Made by a program: the position numbers and the translations under genes. Positions 8,166 to 17,555 of a DNA stretch of 64,000 nt are shown here, in pieces (position 1 is the first letter of the stretch; each line of letters opens with the position of its first letter). The stretch comes from an uncultured Bacteroidales bacterium (GTDB taxonomy: Bacteria; Bacteroidota; Bacteroidia; Bacteroidales; F082). Where the stretch lies: assembly GCA_947304185.1 (NCBI GenBank), contig CAMZAM010000009.1:1-64000 (forward strand), in the 5' to 3' direction. Below the pieces are notes generated by a model. The model searched no databases and was not told the DNA's origin. It worked only from the letters and a program-made list of their open reading frames with translations.

Positions 8166-8752
8166 AATTACTTTTAATTATGAAGGTTTTATTGGTTTAC
8201 GCAATCCCTGAGGAAAAGATCGAGGTTAACATCCCTAATGCGGAGGTGATTTACGTTGAAACAGGCATAGGTAAGGTAAATGCAGCGATGCATACTATGC
8301 GCGCTATCTGCGAATACCATCCTGACGTGGTGATAAACTTTGGCTCTGCTGGCACTTTGAACCACAAAGTTGGTGATATCATCGTCTGTAACCGTTTCGT
8401 TGACAGGGATTTACGCAATGTCATCCTTGATGGCGTGATATCGGAGATAGAGTTCGACAGAGATGCGATCAATCGTGTGTTTCTGTCAGAACATTTAATG
8501 GAGCACGCAAAATTGATTGGCACCTGCAACACTGGCGACAGCTTCATCACTCAAGGCTCCGATATTGAAGGCGATGTCATCGATATGGAATCATACGCTG
8601 TGGCTGATGTCTGTCGTGAAATGGGAATCCCTTTCGTCGCGGTGAAATATGTTACTGACATAGTCGGACAGAATTCAAGTCAGGAATGGTTTGCTAAACT
8701 GAAGGATGCGAGAGAGGGCTTGACGAAGTTCTTTAATGACGCTGTTAAATAA
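8162..8752 (+). CDS. MTA/SAH nucleosidase-like protein (nucleoside phosphorylase fold)
   Basis: A 196-residue protein of the PNP_UDP_1 fold, similar to methylthioadenosine/S-adenosylhomocysteine nucleosidase, which releases adenine and the thio-ribose. The family signature is seen as VETGIGKVNAAM (residues about 31-42), NFGSAGTL, a phosphorylase-like VIDMESYAVADVC segment with the substrate-binding Met-Glu pair, and the late Asp in KYVTDIV. It is shorter than the usual 230 residues. The start overlaps the M20 stop by four bases; a second in-frame ATG at 8180 begins at the first beta strand and is a good alternative. It is translated with the M20 hydrolase and lies 3 bases before ygiQ. A futalosine or other nucleoside substrate cannot be excluded. 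Confidence 0.82.
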   Translation: MKLLLIMKVLLVYAIPEEKIEVNIPNAEVIYVETGIGKVNAAMHTMRAICEYHPDVVINFGSAGTLNHKVGDIIVCNRFVDRDLRNVILDGVISEIEFDRDAINRVFLSEHLMEHAKLIGTCNTGDSFITQGSDIEGDVIDMESYAVADVCREMGIPFVAVKYVTDIVGQNSSQEWFAKLKDAREGLTKFFNDAVK

Positions 8753-8755
8753 AAG

Positions 8756-10570
8756 ATGGATCTCAAATGGCTGCCGATAACGAAGAAAGAATCCGACCTG
8801 CGCGGATGGGACGAGCTCGATATAGTGCTCGTGAGTGGTGACGCTTACGTTGACCATCCCTCGTTTGGGGCTGCAGTCATCGGTCGCACACTTGAGAAAG
8901 AAGGCTATAAAGTAGGCATAATACCGCAACCCAATTGGCGTGACGACCTTCGCGACTTCCGCAAGTTCGGCAAGCCACGGCTGTTTTTCGGTGTCTCGGC
9001 AGGCTGCATGGACTCGATGGTGAACCATTACACAGCCAACAAACGCCTGCGTTCCAACGACGCCTATACACCCGGTGGAGAAGCAGGATTTCGTCCGGAT
9101 TACGCCTCTGTTGTCTATTGCACTATCCTCAAACAGATCTATCCCGACGTGCCTGTCGTACTCGGCGGCATTGAGGCTTCGTTGCGTCGAGTGACACATT
9201 ATGACTACTGGTCGGATTCTCTGAAACCAAGTATTCTCGTTGATTCTCAAGCAGATATGGGCGTTTATGGCATGGGCGAGCTGGCTAATGTCGAGATTGC
9301 AAAAGCTCTTTCTGAAGGCAAGAAAATCGACGAGATAACAGATATCCCGCAGACATTTTTTCTGAAAAAGAAATCACAAAAGGTTGAGTCTCAATGGCAA
9401 GACATAAGACTCGTGTCGCATGAGGTCTGTCTGAAAGACAAGAAACTATACGCTTCGAATTTCAAGCATGTGGAGGAGGAGTCGAACAAAAAACACGCTG
9501 CCCGACTGCTTCAGGATGTCGGTGATTTTACCCTTTACATCAATCCGCCTTATCCGACATATACCACAGCGCAAATCGACGCTGCCTTCGACCTGCCATA
9601 TACCCGCATGCCGCATCCTAAATATGCCAAACGCGGTCCGATTCCGGCTTACGAGATGATTCGTCATTCGGTGAATATTCACCGCGGATGCTTCGGCGGA
9701 TGTGCCTTCTGCACCATATCGGCACATCAAGGGAAATTTGTGGCGTCAAGGAGTAAAGAATCGATTCTTAAAGAAGTCGAACAGGTGACGCAGATGCCTG
9801 ATTTTAAAGGCTATATCAGCGATTTGGGAGGCCCGTCGGCGAACATGTACCGTATGCGCGGCAAAGACGAGTCGTTATGCGAGAAATGCGTACGCCCGAC
9901 CTGCATACAGCCTAACATCTGCAAAAACCTGAACACCGACCATCATCCGCTTATCGAGCTTTACAAAGAGGTCGATAAAAACCCTAATGTTAAAAAGGTG
10001 ACCATCGGCTCGGGCATCCGCTACGATCTGTTTTTGACCAACGACGACCCCGATGGAAAACTCGGCTATGATGAATATTTCGAGCAGCTGATGCGCCGTC
10101 ATGTGAGTGGACGTCTGAAGGTGGCGCCAGAGCAGGTGAGCGATAACGTGTTGAGACTCATGCGTAAACCACCGTTCTCACTGTTCAACAAACTGAAGAA
10201 ACGTTTCGACCAGATTAACGACAAATATCATCTCAACCAACAACTGATACCTTATTTCATATCGAGTCATCCGGCATGCACCTTAATGGATATGGCCGAA
10301 CTTGCGGTGAAAACCAAAGAGTTAGGCTATCATCTCGAGCAGGTGCAGGACTTCACTCCAACCCCGATGACATTGGCAACTGAAATCTATTATTCTGGCT
10401 ACGATCCGTATACTTTGAAACCTGTGTTTGTGGCGAAAAACAAGGAGGATAAGCTAGCACAGCAACGGTTTTTCTTCTGGTATAAGCCCGAAAACCGTCA
10501 GTGGGTGAAGCAGACTCTAAGAAAAATGGGGAAAGCCGAATGGATCACGCGGCTTTACGGCAGAAACTAA
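8756..10570 (+). CDS. ygiQ: YgiQ family radical SAM protein (UPF0313)
   Basis: A 604-residue radical SAM enzyme of the YgiQ family, function unknown. The N-terminal 280 residues are the YgiQ-specific domain (SGDAYVDHPSFGAAVIGR; GGIEASLRR). The radical SAM cluster motif is CFGGCAFC in HRGCFGGCAFCTISAHQG, near residue 317. A further cysteine group (CEKCVRPTCIQPNIC, near residue 382) may hold a second metal. The C-terminal part (LEQVQDFTPTPMTLAT; FFWYKPENR) also matches the family. It follows the nucleosidase gene by 3 bases, so it is probably in the same transcript, and its 3' end overlaps the end of the converging sanA-like gene by four bases. Length is as expected. Confidence 0.95.
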   Translation: MDLKWLPITKKESDLRGWDELDIVLVSGDAYVDHPSFGAAVIGRTLEKEGYKVGIIPQPNWRDDLRDFRKFGKPRLFFGVSAGCMDSMVNHYTANKRLRSNDAYTPGGEAGFRPDYASVVYCTILKQIYPDVPVVLGGIEASLRRVTHYDYWSDSLKPSILVDSQADMGVYGMGELANVEIAKALSEGKKIDEITDIPQTFFLKKKSQKVESQWQDIRLVSHEVCLKDKKLYASNFKHVEEESNKKHAARLLQDVGDFTLYINPPYPTYTTAQIDAAFDLPYTRMPHPKYAKRGPIPAYEMIRHSVNIHRGCFGGCAFCTISAHQGKFVASRSKESILKEVEQVTQMPDFKGYISDLGGPSANMYRMRGKDESLCEKCVRPTCIQPNICKNLNTDHHPLIELYKEVDKNPNVKKVTIGSGIRYDLFLTNDDPDGKLGYDEYFEQLMRRHVSGRLKVAPEQVSDNVLRLMRKPPFSLFNKLKKRFDQINDKYHLNQQLIPYFISSHPACTLMDMAELAVKTKELGYHLEQVQDFTPTPMTLATEIYYSGYDPYTLKPVFVAKNKEDKLAQQRFFFWYKPENRQWVKQTLRKMGKAEWITRLYGRN

Positions 10571-11253
10571 ATCCAGCCCTTGATTTTATAATAAAGAAGC
10601 GCGAAATACTCGCGATAAGTGTCGATTTCTAGCTTTAGATAATTCCAGAAAGTGTAGCGCAGATTGGTGCTTTCGACATTCGGCACCGATTCTTTACCTT
10701 TCAGTTTCTGTTTCTTCAATGAAAGATTGAAGTCGACAGTGCCTTCGTAAGCCGCCATGCCTCTAACCTGTTGAAAACCGGCTTTGTTGAAACATTTTAC
10801 CGTCCTTCTGATATGTTCGGGCGAGGTCACCACAAGGATGTTTGTCGTCAGCAACTCGGGATAGTTTTCGGCCAGACCGAGAACCTGCGAGCGGGTGTTT
10901 GTGCCAATTGTATCGTACACGACATAATTCGTAATCCCTTGACTGACAATGAATTTATCCATATCGGCATGACAAGCCGAGTCGTAAGGATGCACTATGG
11001 TTAAAGGGCAATCCAATACTTTCGCTATGCCTGTGACATAGTAAAGTCGCATGAGGTTGCTCGCTGATGGCATCCCGGCGCCGCCCATCATGATGACATG
11101 CTGAGGCTCAAACACATACGACGTATCCTTATTTGGGTCATTGCCCAGATTGCTATGCATGTAATAAGGCGCCGGCGTGATCGCCAGAATCAGGAAAAGG
11201 GTGAACATGACACCCAAAACAACAAAAACCCGATTGAGAAATTTCTTAATCAT
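10567..11253 (-). CDS. SanA/YdcF (DUF218) family membrane-anchored protein
   Basis: A 228-residue protein with one N-terminal membrane segment (about residues 5-25) and a DUF218 domain facing the periplasm. DUF218 members SanA and ElyC are linked to envelope integrity and vancomycin exclusion in enterobacteria; the reaction is unknown. Matching segments are VIMMGGAGMPSASNLMRLYY, DTIGTNTRSQVLGLAE and VVTSPEHIRRT. The reading frame extends to 11343, but the start is placed at 11253. A minus-strand TACTTTTG box at 11266-11259 lies directly upstream, so the longer form would start before the promoter. The first transcribed base then falls almost on the start codon, giving a leaderless or nearly leaderless message. 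Confidence 0.85.
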   Translation of the reverse strand: MIKKFLNRVFVVLGVMFTLFLILAITPAPYYMHSNLGNDPNKDTSYVFEPQHVIMMGGAGMPSASNLMRLYYVTGIAKVLDCPLTIVHPYDSACHADMDKFIVSQGITNYVVYDTIGTNTRSQVLGLAENYPELLTTNILVVTSPEHIRRTVKCFNKAGFQQVRGMAAYEGTVDFNLSLKKQKLKGKESVPNVESTNLRYTFWNYLKLEIDTYREYFALLYYKIKGWI

Positions 11254-11258
11254 CAGTG

Positions 11259-11316
11259 CAAAAGTACATTTTTTTTGAAAAACAAGGCCCAAAAATCGAA
11301 AAAATCTGTACTTTTG
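11259..11316. promoter_or_regulatory. Divergent promoters of sanA-like gene and recX
   Basis: A minus-strand TACTTTTG box (11266-11259) serves the sanA-like gene and a plus-strand TACTTTTG box (11309-11316) serves recX. In both cases the start codon lies only 5-6 bases after the box (11253 and 11321), where transcription itself would be expected to begin. No ribosome binding site fits in that space. No good TTTG element at 19-21 bases is seen for recX. Confidence 0.65.
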
Positions 11317-11320
11317 TGGT

Positions 11321-11773
11321 ATGGAATTGTCGAATGATGTCATATTAAAGAAGGTGTTGCGCTACTGCGCTTATCAAGATAGGTGCACACAGGAGGTAAG
11401 GAATAAACTCGCCACTTTCGACATGCCCGATTCCGAAAAAGCTAAAATACTAAAACTTCTTGTTGATGAAGGCTATCTCGACGATGAACGTTATGCATCA
11501 ACTTTCGTGAGGAGTAAGATACATCTCAAAAAATGGGGTGTAAACAAGATAAAAATGGCGTTGCGAATGAAGGGAATTTCTGACGAGACAATAAAAAACG
11601 CCCTTTCGGAAATCGACCCCAATATTTATCGTGAAGAGCTAGTTAAAGTGCTGAAAACCAAGAAGATAAACGAATCCGACCCATACAAACGCAAGGCAAA
11701 ACTTGCCCAATACGCCATGCAGAAAGGGTACGAGCCTGGGCTGGTTTGGGAAGTTATTAAAAGCATTGTGTGA
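11321..11773 (+). CDS. recX: RecX family regulatory protein
   Basis: A 150-residue, almost entirely helical protein with the three-repeat layout of RecX, which binds RecA filaments and limits their growth. Recognisable segments are LRYCAYQDRCTQEVRNKL (repeat 1), LVDEGYLDDERYASTFVRSKIHLKKWGVNKIKMAL (repeat 2, split here by the usual YLDDERYA core) and YAMQKGYEPGLVWEVI (repeat 3). Length is typical. It is not next to recA, which is common in Bacteroidota. It starts 5 bases after a promoter box, and it lies 50 bases upstream of prfB, which has its own promoter. Confidence 0.92.
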   Translation: MELSNDVILKKVLRYCAYQDRCTQEVRNKLATFDMPDSEKAKILKLLVDEGYLDDERYASTFVRSKIHLKKWGVNKIKMALRMKGISDETIKNALSEIDPNIYREELVKVLKTKKINESDPYKRKAKLAQYAMQKGYEPGLVWEVIKSIV

Positions 11774-11787
11774 GACTAAAAATTTTG

Positions 11788-11795
11788 TAATTTTG
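11788..11795 (+). promoter_or_regulatory. -7 box of the prfB promoter
   Basis: TAATTTTG, a TAnnTTTG match, 28 bases before the prfB ATG. The upstream TTTG element is weak (ATTG near 11765). Confidence 0.55.
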
Positions 11796-11823
11796 CAACC
11801 TGAAAACTACACCTTATATTAAT

Positions 11824-12934
11824 ATGGTCACTTTAGACAGCATAAAAGAACTGAGTAAGAGGATTGATGCCTTGAGGAGGTATCTTTGACATCGACACCA
11901 AACTGTCGAAAATAGCTGAATTAGAAGAGAAAACGAAAGCCGACGGCTTCTGGGACGACCCTAAAAACGGCAAGGTCATCATGCGCCAGATCCGCGACGT
12001 GAAGAGTTGGGTGACGGCTTACGACGAGATTGTGAAAGCCAACGACGACCTCGGAGTTTTGTACGATTTCGCCAAGGAAGGCGAGGCGACGGAAGAGGAA
12101 GTCGACCAGCAATATGCCGACGTCATCAAACTCGTTGAAGACCTTGAGTTCCGCAATATGCTTCACGATGAGGCCGACTCGATGAGCTGCGTGCTGAAAA
12201 TCAACGCGGGCGCAGGCGGAACGGAATCGCAGGACTGGGCCGACATGCTCATGCGTATGTATATGCGCTACGCCGAGGCTCATAACTATAAGGTAAGAAT
12301 AAGTAACATTTTGGAAGGCGACGATGCCGGAATAAAATCATGCACCATGGAGATCGACGGCGACTACGCCTATGGTTACCTAAAAGGTGAGAACGGAGTG
12401 CACCGTCTCGTGCGCGTGTCGCCATTCAACGCTCAGGGCAAACGCATGACGTCGTTCAGCTCGGTGTTTGTGACACCTCTCATCGACGACACCATCGAAA
12501 TCGTCATCGACCCGTCGCGCTTGACATGGGACACATTCCGCAGCGGCGGTGCTGGCGGTCAGAACGTCAACAAAGTGGAGTCGGGAGTGCGCTTGAGATA
12601 TCAATATAAAGACCCTTACGACGGTCACGAAGAGGAGATTCTGATTGAGAATACTGAGACTCGCGACCAGCCGAAAAACAAGGAAAACGCTATGCGACTG
12701 CTGAAGTCACAGCTGTACGACAAGGAGCTTCAGCATCGCATGGAGGAGAAAAACAAGATCGAGGCGTCGAAGAAGAAGATTGAGTGGGGCTCGCAGATCC
12801 GCTCTTATGTGTTCGACGACCGCCGCGTGAAAGACCATCGCACCAACTATCAGACCAGCAACGTGCAGGCCGTGATGGATGGTAAAATCGATGAGTTTAT
12901 TAAGGCTTACCTAATGGAATTTGGACAAAAATAA
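11824..12934 (+). CDS. prfB: Peptide chain release factor 2, made by +1 programmed frameshift
   Basis: RF2 ends translation at UGA and UAA. The frame opens at ATG 11824 and meets TGA at 11887-11889 after 21 codons; a +1 shift at CTT continues at GAC 11888 to the stop at 12934, giving 369 residues. The hydrolysis motif GGQ is at about residues 244-246 (GGAGGQNVNK), and the RF2-type stop recognition tripeptide SPF is present (RVSPFNAQGKR). The catalytic domain and helical N-domain are complete. The gene sits between recX and cstA with an 8-base gap to the latter. The CDS should be annotated as joined segments 11824-11886 and 11888-12934; reading only from 11981 loses the N-terminus. Confidence 0.97.
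11875..11890 (+). promoter_or_regulatory. prfB: RF2 autoregulatory frameshift signal
   Basis: AGGAGG, a three-base spacer TAT, slippery CTT, then TGA C. The internal Shine-Dalgarno-like AGGAGG and the weak UGA-C context push the ribosome +1 when RF2 is scarce, so RF2 controls its own synthesis. The arrangement is the same as in Escherichia coli. Confidence 0.96.
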
Positions 12935-12942
12935 TTAAGATT

Positions 12943-14397
12943 ATGATAACATTTTTCATAGCCCTTGCCGTCTTGATTGTCGGCTATATCGTTTACGGAA
13001 AGTTTATCGAGAAGCTTTTCGGCGCTGATCCGAAACGTGCAACACCGGCTATCACCATGGCCGACGGTGTCGACTACGTGCCTATGAAGCCGTGGCGCAT
13101 CTTCTTGATTCAGTTTTTGAATATCGCCGGCGTCGGTCCAATCGTCGGCGCTATCATGGGAGCTCAGTTCGGAACGGCTTCGTTCCTGTGGATTGTGCTT
13201 GGCAGCATCTTTGCCGGTGCCGTCCACGACTATCTTGCAGGCATGATCTCGTTACGTACAAAGGGTTCAAGTCTGCCTGAGATTCACGGCATGTTTCTTG
13301 GCAACGGCATGAAACAGGTAATGCGTGGATTCACGGTTTTATTGATGATTCTGGTGGGCGTGGTGTTTGTCAATACCCCAGCGACGTTGTTAATCAACAA
13401 CTTCACTCCAGGTTGGAACCCGTACATCTGGGTCATCATCATCTTGGCATATTATCTCATCGCGACATTGCTTCCTATCGACAAGCTGATAGGACGACTT
13501 TACCCGATTTTCGGAATACTTTTGCTCGGCATGGCGGTCGCTATCTTTGTGGCGTTTATCATTTATCGTCCCGAGATTCCTGAAATCTGGAGCGGATTAT
13601 ACAATCGTCATCCGGGAGGTGAACACTGTCCTATCTTCCCGATGATGTTTATCAGCATCGCATGCGGCGCAATTTCAGGTTTTCATGCCACACAGTCTCC
13701 GTTGATGGCACGTTGCATGGTCAACGAGAAGCAGGGACGTCCGATTTTTTATGGTGCGATGATCACTGAAGGCATCGTCGCCTTGATTTGGGCAGCCGCA
13801 GCAGCTTATTTCTTCAGTCCCGACAGCATCGTTGATGTGACAGGCAAGAGCGGAGCCGCCATCGTGGGCGTGATTGCCAACACTTGGTTTACCCCAGTGA
13901 TTGCTGTGATTACCATCCTCGGCGTCATCTCGGCAGCCGTCACCTCGGGCGATACAGCATTACGTTCGGCTCGTCTCATCATCGCCGACTTCCTGCACTA
14001 CGACCAGAAGCCCATCAAGAACCGTCTGATCATCGCCATCCCGATGTTCGCGGTGACAGCAATAATCTTGGTTTACAGCCTTGCCGACGCGAGAGGCTTC
14101 GACATGATCTGGCGTTATTTCGCTTGGGCAAATCAGGTCTTGGCAATGGTAACTCTCTGGGCTATAACGGTTTATCTTGCGAAGGAAAAGAAAAATTACA
14201 TCTTCAGCCTCATCCCTGCGATGTTCATGACGATGGTCACGATGACATACATTTTTGAGTTCCCTGCCGGAAAATATGTCGAAGGCGTAGGCTTCTCGAA
14301 TGTCGTCGCTCCGATAATTGCGGGCTGCATAACGATATTGTTCACGGTTTTGTTCTTCAATTTCCGTAGGAAATACAATAACGCCTTAAAAAGCTGA
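12943..14397 (+). CDS. cstA: CstA family peptide/pyruvate transporter
   Basis: A 484-residue inner-membrane protein of the carbon-starvation CstA family, with about thirteen hydrophobic segments. CstA relatives import peptides or pyruvate during nutrient limitation. Conserved pieces are NIAGVGPIVGAIMGAQFG, AGAVHDYLAGMISLR, ISIACGAISGFHATQSP and ISAAVTSGDTALRSARLIIAD (interrupted here for length as ISAAVTSGDTALRS). It is far shorter than the 700-residue E. coli protein and matches the compact form found in many anaerobes. It lies 8 bases after prfB and overlaps the next start by one base. In a peptide-degrading organism a peptide or pyruvate uptake role is plausible, but the substrate is not readable. 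Confidence 0.93.
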   Translation: MITFFIALAVLIVGYIVYGKFIEKLFGADPKRATPAITMADGVDYVPMKPWRIFLIQFLNIAGVGPIVGAIMGAQFGTASFLWIVLGSIFAGAVHDYLAGMISLRTKGSSLPEIHGMFLGNGMKQVMRGFTVLLMILVGVVFVNTPATLLINNFTPGWNPYIWVIIILAYYLIATLLPIDKLIGRLYPIFGILLLGMAVAIFVAFIIYRPEIPEIWSGLYNRHPGGEHCPIFPMMFISIACGAISGFHATQSPLMARCMVNEKQGRPIFYGAMITEGIVALIWAAAAAYFFSPDSIVDVTGKSGAAIVGVIANTWFTPVIAVITILGVISAAVTSGDTALRSARLIIADFLHYDQKPIKNRLIIAIPMFAVTAIILVYSLADARGFDMIWRYFAWANQVLAMVTLWAITVYLAKEKKNYIFSLIPAMFMTMVTMTYIFEFPAGKYVEGVGFSNVVAPIIAGCITILFTVLFFNFRRKYNNALKS

Positions 14398-15587
14398 TGA
14401 ATACAGCTACACGAGATTTCATCGAGTTGCATCTGAAGGATGACGTGCGCCAATTGGCGTTGCAGAAGTTTCCTGATGATGTAGATAAGGCGTTGGTGCT
14501 CAATCAGATAGAGGCTCGGCAGCTTCTGTCGAAGAAGGTGCCGTCGTGGGCTTCTAATCCCGATTTGCTGTTTCCGAGACATCTCTCCATTGAGCAATGT
14601 TCTTCCGAACTTACTGCGAAATATAAAGCTTCTATCATCGAAGGAGGTGACACGTTTGTCGACTTGACAGGCGGTCTGGGTGTCGATTCATATTTTCTTT
14701 CGGAGAAATTCAAAACCTCCTATTACGTTGAAAATCAAAAGGAACTATGTGATTTGGCGAAGCATAATTTTGAGGTTTTAGGACGAAAAATAAAGGTTGT
14801 TAATGATGATTCTGAATCATTTTTATCCAAAAATAAAGGTTTTGATTTGGTTTTCATTGACCCTGCCCGCAGGGATGTATATAACCGAAAAATGGTTTCT
14901 CTGCATGATTGTTCGCCTGATGTCATTGATTTGCAAAATATTTTGTTAAAAAATGCAAAAAATGTTTTAATCAAGGCATCTCCGATGTTGGATATTTCCT
15001 TGATTACCAACGAATTGCAAAATATTTCGGAGATTCACATCGTGTCGGTGAGAAACGAATGCAAGGAGGTTTTGATAAAGATTGAACTGGGATTTGATGG
15101 GGAAATAAAATTTTCATGTGTTGATTTAAGACAGGATTTACATGATTTACAGGATATTCATTCCGTCAGTTTTACTGAAAACGAAGAAAAATCAGCCGTT
15201 TCGACATTTTCATCGGTCGTAAAAAAATATTTATACGAGCCCAACGCCTCCCTCATGAAATCCGGCGCCTTCAAATTGGTGTCGCAGCGTTTCGGAATCG
15301 ATAAGTTGCACATTAACAGCCATTTATACACATCAGATAATCTTATTCCTGATTTCCCGGGACGTGTTTTCGAGGTTGTATGTTTTGCGCCTTATAGCAA
15401 AAAAATCAAAAAAGAATTATTAAAAGATATCACCGAAGCATCAGTTGCTACCCGTAATTTCCCTTTGAGCGCCAATGATTTACGCAAGAATCTAAATCTC
15501 AAGGAAAGCGATAAAAACTTCGTTTTCGGCACGACCTTGATAGGGGAGAAGAAGGTGGTGATTTTGGCTAAAAAATATAAAGAATGA
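14397..15587 (+). CDS. THUMP-like domain class I SAM methyltransferase
   Basis: A 396-residue predicted methyltransferase of a type common in Bacteroidota. The SAM-binding motif I is FVDLTGGLGVDSYFLS (about residues 87-102) and the motif IV region is LVFIDPARRD (about 151-160). The C-terminal third (LKESDKNFVFGTTL and upstream) resembles the THUMP-like domain that often accompanies RNA methyltransferases. The substrate is unknown; tRNA or rRNA is inferred from the domain. The start overlaps the cstA stop by one base, and the end overlaps the DNPH1-like gene by four, so the three are translationally linked. Confidence 0.8.
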   Translation: MNTATRDFIELHLKDDVRQLALQKFPDDVDKALVLNQIEARQLLSKKVPSWASNPDLLFPRHLSIEQCSSELTAKYKASIIEGGDTFVDLTGGLGVDSYFLSEKFKTSYYVENQKELCDLAKHNFEVLGRKIKVVNDDSESFLSKNKGFDLVFIDPARRDVYNRKMVSLHDCSPDVIDLQNILLKNAKNVLIKASPMLDISLITNELQNISEIHIVSVRNECKEVLIKIELGFDGEIKFSCVDLRQDLHDLQDIHSVSFTENEEKSAVSTFSSVVKKYLYEPNASLMKSGAFKLVSQRFGIDKLHINSHLYTSDNLIPDFPGRVFEVVCFAPYSKKIKKELLKDITEASVATRNFPLSANDLRKNLNLKESDKNFVFGTTLIGEKKVVILAKKYKE

Positions 15588-16006
15588 AAAAGAAAATCTA
15601 TTTTGCAGGTTCCATCCGTGGCGGTCGCGTCGATGCCGACCTATACAACCGCATCATTTCTTATATCCAGCGCACCGATATCGTGCTTACCGAGCATGTC
15701 GGCGGCAGCAATTTATGCCTCGAAGAGCAAGGTTTTGCTCGCGATTCGAAGATTTACAACCAAGACACTTCTTGGCTTCGTGAAAGCGACCTTCTTATTG
15801 GTGAATGCACCTGTCCGTCGCTCGGTGTCGGCTATGAACTCGCCTACGCCGAACGCTTCGGAATTCCGTGCCACATCTTCTACAACAGAACAAAAACCCA
15901 TCTCTCCGCGATGCTCACCGGCAATCCTTATTTCAAAATTCATCCTTACGAAAAGGAAGCGGAGATTTATGAGGTGATTGATGAAATTTTGAAAAGAGCA
16001 CAATAA
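15584..16006 (+). CDS. 2'-deoxynucleoside 5'-phosphate N-hydrolase (DNPH1/Rcl)-like protein
   Basis: A 140-residue protein of the nucleoside deoxyribosyltransferase fold. The opening YFAGSIRGGR followed by DADLYNRI and VLTEHVGG closely matches vertebrate DNPH1/Rcl, which cleaves the glycosidic bond of deoxynucleotide monophosphates. The segments LIGECTCPSLGVGYELAYAE include the active-site glutamate region of the family. It is probably a nucleotide-pool cleaning enzyme in the cytoplasm. The start overlaps the preceding methyltransferase gene (ATGA). It could also be a nucleoside 2-deoxyribosyltransferase; the SIRGGR loop favours DNPH1. Confidence 0.87.
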   Translation: MKKKIYFAGSIRGGRVDADLYNRIISYIQRTDIVLTEHVGGSNLCLEEQGFARDSKIYNQDTSWLRESDLLIGECTCPSLGVGYELAYAERFGIPCHIFYNRTKTHLSAMLTGNPYFKIHPYEKEAEIYEVIDEILKRAQ

Positions 16007-16069
16007 TATAACTATAAGATAGTTAACATATTATTAACGTACATTTCCCGATAGAAGATATTTGAAACA

Positions 16070-17476
16070 ATGAAGGTTAAGATGATTTTGCCAGCTTTGG
16101 AAGAGGCTGAAAGTCCATATTGGCGGCCAATAAAATATTCATTGTTTCCTCCTATAGGATTAGCAACACTTGCTGCATATTTCTCTGATGATGACGATGT
16201 GGAAATTCAGGATCAGCATGTGGAGAAGCTGACACTTGACGATACACCTGACCTTGTGTGCATCCAAGTGTATATCACCAACGCTTATCGTGCATATAAA
16301 ATCGCTGATGATTATCGACAAAGAGGTGTATATGTGGCAATGGGAGGTCTTCATGTAACAAGTCTTCCTGATGAAGCTGCACAACATGCCGATACTATAT
16401 TTATAGGACCAGGTGAGGAGGCATTCCCTCGTTTTGTAAAAGACCTACGCGATGGGCGTCCCGAAAAGCGTTATGTAGCCAGCTGGAGAAGCCTTGAAAA
16501 TATACCTCCAGTCCGTCGTGACCTCATCAAGAGGGAAAAGTATTTTGTTCCCAACTCCCTTGTCGTCTCACGAGGTTGTCCCCATCATTGTGATTTTTGT
16601 TATAAAGATGCATTTTATGGCAATGGGAAATCTTTTTATACCCAAAAAGTGGATAATGCATTAGCTGAGATAGATCGGCTTCCTGGCAGACATCTATATT
16701 TTCTTGATGACCATTTGTTGGGGAACCCTCGGTTTGCTTCCGAACTTTTCGAAGGAATGAGAGGTATGGGTAGGGTGTTCCAAAGTGCGGCGACTATAGT
16801 CTCGGTTTTAAATGGTAATCTTATAGAAAAGGCGGCAGAAGCAGGTTTGCGTAGTTTGTTTTTAGGTTTTGAGACTTTTTCGCCGGAAAACCTTCGTTCA
16901 AGCAATAAATTGCAAAATCTCTCGAAAGATTATGTGGCTGCAGTAGAACGTTTACACAGCCTTGGCATTATGATCAACGGCAGTTTCGTGTTCGGTCTTG
17001 ATCACGATGATAGCGATGTATTTCGTAGAACTGTGGATTGGGGTATTGAACATAGCATCACAACTGCAACCTTCCACATTTTGACACCATATCCTGGCAC
17101 ACGTCTATTTAAGCAGATGGAGCAAGAAGGTCGAATATTATCACACGACTGGAGTAAGTATGACACTCGCACAGTTGTCTATAAGACAGTCGCTCTGTCT
17201 GCTGAAGAATTGAAGCAAGGTTACGATTGGGCTTATAAAGAATTTTATTCGTGGAACAATATTTTAAAAGCTAGTTTTGGTCACGACAATCTGAAACAAC
17301 AATTATCACATCTCTTTTATATGGGAGGATGGAAAAAATTTGAGCCATTTTGGAATTTCATGATTCAGTATGGCAATCTTAATCGTATGTTGCCAGTGCT
17401 GGAAAAATTACTAGCAAATACACGTAGTCGCAGAAGTAAAATTAGTAACTCAGAACCTGTATCCTATCCCATATAA
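16070..17476 (+). CDS. B12-binding-domain radical SAM protein
   Basis: A 468-residue radical SAM protein. Residues 1-140 look like a cobalamin-binding Rossmann domain (VAMGGLHVTSLPDEA; TIFIGPGEEAF), although the classical DxHxxG cobalamin motif is not evident. The cluster motif CPHHCDFC is at about residues 169-176 (SRGCPHHCDFCYKDAFY). Later segments GLRSLFLGFETFSPENL and FVFGLDHDD fit the radical SAM barrel, and the last 90 residues resemble the DUF4070-type tail. Base composition is a little more A+T rich than its neighbours and it has its own gap on both sides (63 and 184 bases), so a separate origin is possible. The substrate is unknown. Confidence 0.82.
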   Translation: MKVKMILPALEEAESPYWRPIKYSLFPPIGLATLAAYFSDDDDVEIQDQHVEKLTLDDTPDLVCIQVYITNAYRAYKIADDYRQRGVYVAMGGLHVTSLPDEAAQHADTIFIGPGEEAFPRFVKDLRDGRPEKRYVASWRSLENIPPVRRDLIKREKYFVPNSLVVSRGCPHHCDFCYKDAFYGNGKSFYTQKVDNALAEIDRLPGRHLYFLDDHLLGNPRFASELFEGMRGMGRVFQSAATIVSVLNGNLIEKAAEAGLRSLFLGFETFSPENLRSSNKLQNLSKDYVAAVERLHSLGIMINGSFVFGLDHDDSDVFRRTVDWGIEHSITTATFHILTPYPGTRLFKQMEQEGRILSHDWSKYDTRTVVYKTVALSAEELKQGYDWAYKEFYSWNNILKASFGHDNLKQQLSHLFYMGGWKKFEPFWNFMIQYGNLNRMLPVLEKLLANTRSRRSKISNSEPVSYPI

Positions 17477-17555
17477 AACTAAAAGTACTTTTCCTTACCA
17501 ACACAATTTATCCAAAAGTGTTGTCTGTAAAAAGTATTTTTTGACGAAAAGAAAA

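Noticed and set aside
11981-12934. RF2 as a gene starting at 11981
   Set aside because: This misses the programmed frameshift; the true start is 11824.
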